This document shows positions 12,101-24,100 of a DNA stretch of 64,000 nt, piece after piece. Positions within the stretch are counted from its first letter, which is position 1. Each line of letters begins with the position of its first letter. This DNA comes from Mytilisepta virgata. Taxonomy: Eukaryota > Mollusca > Bivalvia > Mytilida > Mytilidae. The stretch lies in NCBI GenBank assembly GCA_028015205.1, contig CM051516.1, positions 56,300,230 through 56,364,229 of the forward strand, in the 5' to 3' direction. The notes below the pieces were generated by a model that made no database searches, was not told the origin of the DNA, and saw only the letters and a program-made list of their open reading frames with translations. The position numbers and the translations under genes are program-made.

Positions 12101-15100
12101 GTTTTCCAAATTACAACCAAAACAATAGAACGTTAGAAGAAACGGAAGCGAAGTTATAACCAGAAAAGTCAGTCAAACTGATAGCGTACCCTTTTAAAAT
12201 GTCTATCATGTTACCAACAAATTTATACATTACTACACCTATATACGTTCTCAAAAGGGTCACTAACTGTTTAGAAACAAAGAACACTAACTGAAATAAA
12301 ATGCTCCGCTGGGCGCAGCTAGATACGACCGCAGATGTCGAACCCTGAATAGTTGGGGCAATTATGAACACAACATTCAAGCTTGATACAATACTGAATT
12401 TGGATTGTGAATAAATATTTGACACAGCATAGGTTTCTGACACAGAATGAATGTTGTCTAAAAACTTAAAAATTTTTAATTTACCTATTCAAACCATATC
12501 AGTATTTTTTGTTTTTATATATAAATCAGAAATAACCAATTTAAAATTGGGCACACATATCAATTTCTTGCTATTGCGCAATACTGTGCAATTGAAAATT
12601 TCTTCAAATATTTGACACATAATAGGTTTCTGACACAGAATAACTGAAACCAAAGAACTTAGAATTGGTCATATGATTTCAATTTATATTCAATTTTTTG
12701 CTTCTTGTGCAATACAATATGCTGTGGAGAATTGCCCCCCCCCCCCCAAAAAAAAAAAAAAAAAATTTACCCCTTTTTTAGCTTTTGTGCAATACACTAT
12801 GAAGTTGCACATTGACTCCCCCTCCCCAAAAAAAAAACAACAAAAAACAATAAAATTTATTGTAACCCCCCCTTTTTTGCTAAAAAAAATTTGAAATTTC
12901 CTTTTTAATTTATGAATTATGAAATGAGAAAAAAATTGCCCCCTCCCCAATTTCTCATTCCCCCCCCTAAATTTTGTTTTCACCCCCCCCCCCCATTTCT
13001 CTTGATACTTTGCAACCATAACAGCCCATTTAAATACACCATAACGTATTAAAATAGAAAATGACATCATAGTCATGGATGGCAAATTTTAAATATGCAT
13101 AATTTAAAAGCAGTTTAGATGAGATAAACAAAAAAGCTTCATCAGCACATATTCAAAATTTGAGATAAAACTAGAGGCTCTCAAGAGCCTGTGTCGCTCA
13201 CCTGTATCTAATGTGATTACAATAGCTACTGAAGACAACTTATCATTATTATTTTTGAATATGTGGTCAAGTTGTGACCATTCAGAATTTTTTTTACAAT
13301 TTTCTGATAGACTTCTAAACATCTTGGTTGATGGATCGGCAACAAAGTAACAACACTTGGTCAGCACCTCATAAGGAACATTCATGCTATGTTTTGTTAC
13401 ATTCCATTCAGTGGTTCTCTAAAAGAAATCATTTGTATGCATTTCCCATAGGGTCCAATGTTAAACTTAGTCCCCCGCTGGCGGCAATCTTGGATTATGG
13501 ATCGGCTACAAAGTAACAACGCTTGGTCAGCACCTCATAAGGAACATTCATGCCAGATTTAGTTTCATTCCATTCAGTGGTTCTCTAAAAGAAGTCATTT
13601 GTATGCATTTCCCATAGGGTCCTATGTTAAACTAAGTTCCCCGCTGGCGGCCATCTTGGATGATGGATCAGCTACAAAGTAACAACACTTGGTCAGCACT
13701 TCATAAGGAATATTCATGCCATGTTTGGTTTCATTCCATTAAGTGGGTCACTAGAAGAAGTCATTTGTATGCATTTCCCATAGGGTTCTATGTTAAACTA
13801 AGTCCCCCGCTGGCGGCCATCTTGGATTATGGATCGGCTACAAAGTAACAACACTTGGTCAGCACCTCATAAGGAACATTCATGCTATGTTTTGTTACAT
13901 TCCATTCAGTGGTTCTCTAAAAGAAGTCATTTGTATGCATTTCCCATAGGGTCCAATGTTAAACTTAGTCTCCCGCTGGTGGCCATCTTGGATTATGGAT
14001 CGGCTACAAAGTAACAACACTTGGTCAGCACCTCATAAGGAACATTCATGCCATGTTTGGTTTCATTCTATTCAACGGTTCTCTAAATGAAGTCATTTGT
14101 ATGCATTTCCCATAGGGTCCTATGTTAAACTAAGTCCCCCTCTGGCGGCCATCTTGGATGATGGATCGGCTACAAAGTAATAACACTTGGTCAGCACCTC
14201 ATAAGGAACATTCATGCCAGATTTACTTTCATTCCATTCAGTGGTTCTCTAAAAGAAATCATTTGTATGCATTTCCCATAGGGTCCTATGTTAAACTAAG
14301 TTCCCCGCTGGCAGCCATCTTGGATGATGGATCAGCTACAAAGTAACAACACTTGGTCAGCACTTCATAAGGAATATTCATGCCATGTTTGGTTTCATTC
14401 CATTAAGTGGGTCACTAAAAGAAGTCATTTGTATGCATTTCCCATAGGGTTCTATGTTAAACCAAGTTCCCCGCTGGCGGCCATCTTGGATTATGGATCG
14501 GCTACAAAGTAACAACACTTGGTCAGCACCTCATTAGGAACATTCATGCCATGTTTGGTTTCATTCCATTCAACGGTTCTCTAAAAGAAGTCATTTGTAT
14601 GCATTTCCCATAGGGTCCTATGTTAAACTAAGTCCCCCTCTGGCGGCCATCTTGGATGATGGATCGGCTACAAAGTAACAACACTTGGTCAGCACCTTAT
14701 AAGGGTTCATTCATGCCAGATTTAGTTTCATTCCATTCAGTTGTTCTCTAAAAGAAGTCATTTGTATGCATTTCCCATAGGGTCCAATGTTAAACTTAGT
14801 CCCCCGCTGGCGGCCATCTTGGATGATGGATCGGCTACAAAGTAACAACACTTGGTCAGCATCTCATAAGGAACATTCATGCCAGATTTAGTTTCATTCC
14901 ATTCAGTGGTTCTCTAAAAGAAGTCATTTGTATGCATTTCCCATAGGGTTCTATGTTAAACTAAGTCCCCCACTGGTGGCCATCTTGGATTATGGATCGG
15001 CTACAAAGTAACAACACTTGGTCAGCACCTCATAAGGAACATTCATGCCATGTTTGGTTTCATTCCATTCAACGGTTCTCTAAAAGAAGTCATTTGTATG

Positions 15101-18100
15101 CATTTCCCATAGGGTCCTATGTTAAACTAAGTCCCCCTCTGGCGGCCATCTTGGATGATGGATCGGCTACAAAGTAACAACACTTGGTCAGCACCTCATA
15201 AGGAACATTCATGCCAGATTTAGTTTCATTCCATTCAGTGGTTCTCTAAAAGAAGTCATTTGTATGCATTTCCCATAGGGTCCTATGTTAAACTAAGTTC
15301 CCCGCTGGCGGCCATCTTGGATGATGGATCGGCTACAAAGTAACAACACTTGGTCAGCACCTCATAAGGAACATTCATGCCAGATTTAGTTTCATTCCAT
15401 TCAGTGGTTCTCTAAAAGAAGTCATTTGTATGCATTTCCCATAGGGTCCTATGTTAAACTAAGTTCCCCGCTGGCGGCCATCTTGGATGATGGATCGGCT
15501 ACAAAGTAACAACACTTGGTCAGCACCTCATAAGGAACATTCATGCCATGTTTGGTTTCATTCCATTCAGTGGTTCTCTAGAAGAAGTTCAAAATGTAAA
15601 ATGTTAACGACGACGCCGGACGACGGACGACGGACGACGACGGACGACGGACGACGGACGCCAAGTGATGAGAAAAGCTCACTTGACCCTTTGGGTCAGG
15701 TGAGCTAAAAAAGAGTTATCCCTCTTTGTACATATTTTTATAATCATGTTGTCATATTTGCTCTAAGTCATATTTAATTGTTAGCAGTAGTATGTATGTT
15801 AGTATCATATAATTTTAAAATTTCTGATTTGTAAGTTTATTCAATATATATGTTTGGATTGAAGTCATTGTTGGGTGTTACTGAAGTTATCCTTTAATTG
15901 TAATGTAAATAATGTAAATTGGTTTAAATTATACTGATTCTTGCTATTGCACAATACTGTGTAATTGAAAATTTCTTGAAATATTTGACACATAATAGGT
16001 TTCTAAAACAGAATAACTGAAATAAAGAACTTAGAATTGGTCATATGATTTGAATTTATATTCAATTTTTGAATTCTTGTGCGATACAATATGCTGTGGA
16101 GAATTGCCCCCACCCCCCAAAAAAAATAATTTACCCCTTTTTTAGCTTTAATTTTGGACCCCGATTTGGACCAACTTGAAAACTGGGCCCATAATAAAAA
16201 AACTAAGTACATGTTTAGATTCAGCATATCAAAGAACCCCAAGAATTCAATTTTTGTTAAAATCAAACTAAGTTTAATTTTGGACCCTTTGGACCTTAAT
16301 GTAGACCAATTTGAAAACGGGACCAAAAATTAAGAATCTAAATGCACGGTTAGATTCGGCATATCAAAGAACCCCAATAGTTCAATTTTCGATGAAATCA
16401 AACAAAGTTTAATTTTGGACCCTTTTGGCCCCTAATTCCTAAACTGTTGGGACCAAAACTCCAAAAATCAATCCCAACCTTCCTTTTGTGGTCATAAACC
16501 TTGTGTTTAAATTTCATAGATTTCTATTTACTTATACTAAAGTTATTGTGCAAAAACCAAGACAAATGCTTATTTGGGCCTTTTTTAGCCCCTAATTCCT
16601 AAACTGTTGGGACCAAAACTCCCAAAAACAATCCCAACTTTCCTTTTGTGGTCATAAACCTTGTGTTAAAATTTCATAGATTTCTATTTACTTATACTAG
16701 AGTTATTGTGCGAAAACCAAGAAAAATGCTTATTGGGCCCTTTTTTGGCCCCTGATTCTTAAACTGTTGGGACCAAAACTCCCAAAATCAATCCCAACCT
16801 TCCTTTTGTGGTCATAAACCTTGTGTTTAAATTTCATAGATTTCTATTAACTTATACTAAAGTTATAGTGCGAAAACCAAATGTCTACAGACTCCGACGG
16901 ACGACGACGACGACGCCAACGTCATACCAATATACGACCGCAAAAATTTTGCGGTCGTATAAAAACCATACACCGATGTAACAACTATGTATCTTTAGAC
17001 CTGATGAAATACTTGAAAATGAAATGAAACATTTCATATTCCACATATCTTTAAGAAAAAACAAACCATTATGCAAGGGGATTTGTTGTTTTGCTATAGA
17101 ATTAATAAACATAAAATTTTTCTATCCTGTTACTGTCTGTCCTGTTACCTCAACTTGGTAACAGGATAGACAAATATGTATATGTAAACCTTCGATGTCC
17201 GAAAATAACGTTTTACTAATATTCTATGTAATCAAAGAACTAAGTGTTGCATTGATTCAAAAGTCCAATATAAGCCAACTATAAGGAAGTGCTTCACTTG
17301 GTTTTGCGTTGATTGTATCAATTTTTGCAGCATTTGAAAATGTATTTTCAGGACGCAATATTAAGTGATATTTTTATCCCGTTAATGCAAAGAAATTAAA
17401 TATTCTGTTATTGTTTTCTGAAGCACCTCTATTAAACGTATCTTTGAAAAACAAACAACATGTTTTTCACATTTTTCCTGTTGATAGTAAAAAATTCTCA
17501 CAAATGTGGTAACAGGATAGACAAAATTTTGCACCATCAGTCGAAAATGTGTCAATAATATTTTTATGTTATGTCATTAAGATTGCATATTTGAGTATTT
17601 TGTTCAAGAAGTATCATAGATTTTGCAAGTTTAATAAATATGATGATTCAAGCAAACTGTTTTTTCTCAATTTTGCAATGTTAAAAATGCACATTTTTTG
17701 AAAATCACCCATACCTGCTGGTATTAATTCTTTCTCTTGTTTTTCAGTTTTTTCATCCTCATCATCATCATCAGCAGGAATTTCTTCACCTCGGTCTTGT
17801 ATATCTAATATCTTGTTCAGCACATGCTCTGGAGTAAAGTTGAAATCACCTGAAAAAAAGTACTTAAATGAAAAAAATGTTTACAGTATCAAACTGAAGT
17901 TACTACCAAGAACAATTGTTAAAATTCTGAAAATTTTTGGAAAATAATTCATATTAGTATCTAACCAAAAATGTTTATTTAATGTGAAAAAATACTATTT
18001 ATATTCTTAAGAACAAGGCCTAGTTTCTAAAAGTTTTTATATAACACATAAATCATCAGTTTTAAGAGTTTTTGTGTTTATTCTGCTTGAACAATTTTAC

Positions 18101-21100
18101 AATGAAATTAAAATTTCACTGCAAGAAGCAGTATTAAGCAAGAAGTCATTTAGCTTTATATTATTGTAAACTCAAAATTACTTTTAAAAATGTCTGAAAA
18201 ACACAAACAATAATGACAATCTATTTAAATGCATACCTGTCCAGTATTTTTTCTGAACATGTCCAAAACCAAAACATTTCATTTCATAGACATTCATTGA
18301 TCAAAGACAATGCCTTTTTTTCATTTGGATTATTGTTTTGGTTTTTCATCTTTTTAGGCCTTCAGCATAACTGATGAGTCGTAAATCAATGAAGTGTGCA
18401 CATCTTGTGCATCAGAACTCATATCAAAGAATTTATTTTTCACAATATCTGTTGTTGGTGTTGATCACTGAGACATAAAAAGGCAAAATCTAACAGACAT
18501 CCTAACATACACATTATTATTTCTAGTGACAAATGATGGAATACAAAACACATATGCATACCTTTTTCTACAAAAACTTCCTCGGCTGCCATTTTTACAG
18601 CTTTTTTGCTGTATCCAAAATTCAAAATATCTTTAAATTCACTTTTGGCAAGAAGTTCTTTAATTTTTCTGTCTCTGATGTCATCCCTGTTCAGAGCAGC
18701 TATATTATAAAAAATAATTCACAAATAAGGGTGTAAGATTCTACATTGTACTGATATTTACAATTGGACATAGAAAAAAATATTACAACAATCTTAAAAT
18801 TCTTAATAAATCCTTTAATACACATAATAAATAAAACAGACTGTCAAAATCCAGAAATTTATAAATAAGGGAAACATTGAAGTTTTCACATTAAAAATAC
18901 ATTAAACTAGAAAATGTGTCTATAAGACACGGATGCATTGCCCTAAAAACGATATAGGTTTCTGAAAATTGAACCTAAACGCTAAACTTAACCAAATTCA
19001 CTGAAGCATGACGTGTAGGTCATAGTGACCCAAGAGTTGCTGAACTGCATTGTACTATACAGGAGGACTGTAGTTGTGAAATATGATTGAAATATTACTA
19101 TAGGTTTCTGAGAAATGAACCTAAATGCAAAACTTAACCAGTCACTGAAGCATGAAATGTAAGTCATAGCGACCCAAGTGTTGCTGAACTGTGTTGTACT
19201 ATACAAGAGGACTGTAGTGGTGAAATATCATTGATATATTACTATAGGTTTCTGAGAAATTAACTTAAACACAAAACTTAACCAAAGTCACTGAAGCATG
19301 AAAGTAGGTCATAGCCACCCATGTGTTGCTGAACTGTGTTGTACTATACAGAGGACTGTAGTGGTGAAATATCATTGATATAGTACTATAGGTTTTTCGA
19401 AAAATGGAGCTAAACACAAAACTTAACCGAATCAGGATGTATACACGTACGGACAGATGGACACAGACGGACAAGGGTAAATCTATATGGCTCAGCCACA
19501 TTCGTTGAGGGGCTGGCATAAAATAATTACTACAATCTGCATATCACCATATCTTGGAAAACTTCCTCTAATACAGGAGTCACATATCAAATAGAGTATT
19601 CTTCAATAAATTTATAATTAATTTTTATGTTCATGACAGTTAATATTTAAGGGAAATCTCAGTTGTTATTTGTAAAAAGCTGTATCATCTATAAAACAAT
19701 TTTTATTATTTTTTTTCAATGTTATATACCTTCTGCTTCTTCGGATTCTTGTAATAATGCATCAACTTCAGGAGCTCTGGCCTGTAAAATGTTAAAAAAA
19801 ATCATTGATTATTAATTTATTCTGATAATTTACTGGCTGATTTGTAAGCTAGACACAACAGACCATAAATCTGGTTTTGGAATAAGGAAACTGATTGAGT
19901 TATCTTTTCCTAACCAATGTAGGTAAGGAAGATAATAAATTTGTCTCCCTTTTAGCCTCAGGATATCAGATATGTACAGAAGTAATAAAATGATATCTAG
20001 TCTTTATAAAATTCAACTACCGCCACACAAGTTTTACCTTAAATACGTATGTTCAAGTAACAAACATGTAACATAGTCAAATACAAATATTTAGAATGCT
20101 TTAATATATTTTCCTATCCATATTTCTTATATGATTTAGATAAATCTGACTTCTTAGAAACTTCTGCCTTTGTACTGCCATCTGAATTAATCTGAGTCTT
20201 AGAAACTGCTGCCTTTGTACTGCCATCTGAATAAATCTGAGTCTTAGAAACTGCTGCCTTTGTACTGCCATCTGAATACAAAGGCAGCAGTTTCTAAGAC
20301 TCAGATTTATTCAGATGGCAGTACAAAGGCAGCAGTTTCTAAGACTCAGATTAATTCAGATGGCAGTACAAAGGCACCAGATTTATTCAGATGGCAGTTG
20401 CTCTCATTCATCATTCTGGAAATTTGAATTTTTTTTTATTTTCTTGCATCCAATTTTATTTCAATACTTTCAAATTTATATTAAACTGAAAATTCTGTGT
20501 TAACAGAATCCTAGTCCTATAGCATAAATGAGCATGACTGGGTCAAATTTCCAAAACAATATACATGTTTATAAAACAATTATTTTATTCATGTTTTGAA
20601 GCAGTTAAAATTGGTGCCCTTCAGCAAAAAAGATTTTGCAAGCCATGACAAAAAAATTAAAATGCTGTGTTGGTAGATATGTATTAATCCAGATGAAAAA
20701 AATTTATCATGTCTGACAAAAATTTACTCACCTCAAATCTTTCTTGGACTTGATTGATGAATTCTCTCCCTTTCATTTTTATGACAAATTTACAGAATGG
20801 GAAATAATAGGCATGTTGTTCCCAAGGATCATCCCCATTTTCCCAATGCTGGAGTCCTCCGTCACAATAGTGACATCTACATTCATCCCCACGGCCTGGG
20901 AAAGTAAAAAAAAAAGCTCATTATAATTTCAACAATAGATGTCTCAAGAGGTTTAAAAATTCAAAGAACATTTCACATTGCAGATGTAATTCAAGGCCTC
21001 AATTTAAAGATGGTTTATTTGCTATAGTCCACCCACCACTCCAAAATTGGCTTGACCTAGAATTTTTTATTGACATCACGATGATAATTTTTCTAAATTA

Positions 21101-24100
21101 CAAATTTCATTAGAGTCACATTAATTTTTTTTTTGTTCAACTGAGTTCATGAATTTAATGATATATATGATTTCGAAAAAAACAAATGCCTACCTACCTA
21201 CCCTTCCATTCTAAGTACGAGTAGGGCTACAGCAAACAAAGAATATGTTGGGCCTGGCCCAAGCATGAAACTATAGGTCATTAACACAGTGTACTGTATT
21301 TATTTTGCAAACAGTGTTTGGAAAAGGAAAATTTTCAATGGGCCATTGGGCAATGTTTCAATAGATTTTTATTTTAGTATCTTCTATTACATTATTCGAC
21401 TCTTGTGTGAAACCTATTTTGTTATATTGTAGTGAAGTGTGGGCTTTGCCCCAACTATTGAAAGGTAGAAATATTATTGATTTTGAATCAAATTATGACA
21501 GATTTATTCCCAATAAAATTCAAATTAAATTCTGTAAATATGTACTCAAAGTACATAAATCTGCATCAAACTTGGCAGTATTGCGTGATTTGGGACTATT
21601 TCCTTTGTCTGTTAATGCACTCAGAAATAGTGCTGAATATTGGCTTCATATTTTGAAGGCCAATTTAGAAACCAGGGATAGTTTAATAAATAAACTTAAA
21701 ACTTTTTTAATTTTGTTTGGATTTGGACATGTTTGGGAAAACCAGGGAACTTTTTCCAAACAAAGAATCCTAAAAGCAATTTTAAGTAAACTCCAGGACA
21801 GATATTCTAACTGTTGGCATAAAATGTTGTTTAATGATAACAGAGTTATTGGGGGAAATAAGCTTAGAACTTATTGAAAATTCAAAAATGAGTTTCAAAG
21901 GGAATTTTATTTATATACAGATATTGACAAAAAGGTCCTATCGAATTACATTAGAATCCGAATTAGTAACACAAATTTGAATATTGAGAAAGGTCGATAT
22001 TTAAATCTGCCTGTAGAACAAAGGATCTGTCAACTATGTGAGGAAGGTATTGAAGACGAAGTTCATATCATTATGAAATGTTATAAATTAAATATTGAAC
22101 GAGATAAATTATTTAAGAAAATTATTGAAATAGTACCTTCTTTTGCAAACATGTCTAAAGAAGATCAGTTTAATTTTACAGGTCATGATTTAGATGTATG
22201 CAAAGTTGTTATTTCTGGTGTAAGTAATATGTATAATTCTAACCAGAAAATGAAACAGAATGTTTGAATGTCATTATAAGTCTAATATTCAAAGAAAGAT
22301 AACTCTATCTTGTTTGTCGTCCTCAGCCGGGATATCACTGCAGAGTACAAGATGCTAATGTAAATATTCTTTGTATTTGTTTTGCATTCACTGTTTGTTT
22401 GTATGAATATTGATAGATCATTGTTTGGTCTTTATTTCAATAAATATTTACTTTACTTTACTTTGTATAAGAAAGTATAAAAGTATGATGGGCCATTCTA
22501 TAACTTAATCGGTTATCACCTTCAAGCACTGCACAAAAAGGCCCATGACCCTGCCTTTTCCTTTCCCTGCAGAAAAAAGGGCTTTCAAAGAATACATATG
22601 TATACATACAGCCAGTAATTTTCAAAAAGTACAAACCTGTAAAGAAGAAACCAGCCTTGGCAATATCTACTGATGTGGGTCTTGTAATTAAATTAGGCCA
22701 ACAATTAAATGTCTTTATCCTGTCTGCTTCTTCCATCAAATTTGGGAACTTTGGGTTGTATATCTGAAAACATAAAGTAAAATATACAAGATTGCTACAT
22801 GTAGCGATATGTCCCCCGCTGCAGAGAAAAGTCCCAGCCCCACAAGATATACAAAATGTGTATTATTGAAATGGCGGCATAGGATCAAGTACATATTGTG
22901 ACAAACAATCCTACAAAATTTGAACGAAATCCGATCAGCGGTCTCAGAGGAGTTGTATCCACAAAATGTTCCTAAAGTGTCACATTCACAAAAACGTTTA
23001 TATCCCATAACTCCCGTAAAATTTGTCAATTAAAATCACGGTGTGAAAGGATCAAGAATATGTGGTGACTATCAATCCTATAAAATTTGAACAAAATCTG
23101 ATCAGCAGTCTCATAGGATTTGTGTCGACAAAGTGATCCTATAGTGTCGGATACAGAAAAACGCAAAGGTCCCATAACTCCCGAAAAAATTCACGAATCA
23201 AAATCGCAGTGCAATAAGATCAAGTAAAAAAGGTGACTAACAATCCTACAAATTTGAAAGAAATCAGATCAGCAGTCTCAGAGGAGTTGCGTCCACAAAG
23301 TGTTCCTACAGCGTCAAATACAGAAAAACGATAAAGTCCCATAACTCCTGTAAAATTTGTCGAATCAAAATGGCAGTGCGATACGATCAAGTACATATGG
23401 TGACTAACAATCCTACAAAATTTGAACGAACTCTAATCAGCTGTCTCAGAGAGTTGCATTCACAAAGTTTTCCTATAGTGTCACATGCACAAAAACATTA
23501 AAGTCCCAAAACTCATGTAAAATTTGTCAAATCACAATTGTGCTGCCACATGATCAAGTAAATGTGGTGACTAACAATCCTACAAAATTTGAACAAAATC
23601 TCATCAGCAGTCTCAGAGGAGTTGTGTCCACAAAGTGTTCCTATAGTGTCAAAATGGCAGTGCGATAGGATCAGATACATATGGTGACGAACAGTCCTAC
23701 AAATTTTTAATGAAATCCCAACTGTGATCTCAGAGGAGTTGTGTCCACAAATAACTGTGACAGACGGATGGGTGCAGATCATTACTAAGTCCCTTCATCT
23801 CATTGCGGCGGGGTACAAAAATATTTTCAAGCCAAAATAAAGTGGAAATTTCAAACAGCAATAACTCGGAAAACTCAATCATGCAATGTACTACATGTAT
23901 GTTATATAGAAGCCTGACAATAAATAAATAAACTAGTGGTACTTGTATATCTACTCTTTCTAAGGAAGACTACTCCAATTTTTCTATTCATGATTCATTT
24001 AAAAATGATTACTTACCTTTTTCCAGTCTTTTTGGATTTCGTCTATATAATTTTGACCTTTGACTCTAATCAGATACCAGCATTTAGGAGAATGTCGAGC

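Larger units (their letters stand above)
12294..16965 (-). mobile_element. TACGACCGCA-family Helentron-like element, copy 1, carrying a nested element
   Basis: Read on the minus strand, it starts near 16965 with TTTTTATACGACCGC and a perfect 27-bp hairpin (16933-16959; TACGACCGCAAAA paired with its inverse). A (GTC)n tract follows at 16895-16919. It ends with the subterminal inverted word TGCGGTCGTAT (12323-12333), CTAG, a hairpin GCTGCGC-CCA-GCGGAGC with one mismatch, and ATTTTATTT. Three tandem paragraphs of about 155 bp lie at 16428-16870. Copy 2 at 31710-34110 matches at near-identity, apart from the nested insertion at 13171-15706 and a 261-bp duplication in copy 2. It sits in IAP intron 7. 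Confidence 0.8.

Noticed and set aside
12111..12443. 110-codon minus frame (and its twin at 31659-31859)
   Set aside because: Most of it is the terminal sequence of the TACGACCGCA repeat family; the N-terminal part is shared by both repeat copies.
12690..13085. 131-codon minus frame rich in G and K
   Set aside because: It runs through C and A homopolymers of a repeat; low complexity, repeated at 32075-32365.
13333..15590. Possible CRISPR array
   Set aside because: Whole units are repeated with no unique spacers, and the setting is an animal intron.
13328..15708. Series of 61-73 codon frames
   Set aside because: They are the same frame in successive 166-bp repeat units, with no start context or homologue.
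20744..20926. 60-codon plus frame
   Set aside because: It is antisense to IAP exon 4, whose BIR3 residues are unmistakable on the minus strand.
22787..23782. Minus frames at 22736-23029 and 23513-23782 as IAP exons
   Set aside because: They lie in the tandem core of the fourth-family element; the joined IAP phase works without them.
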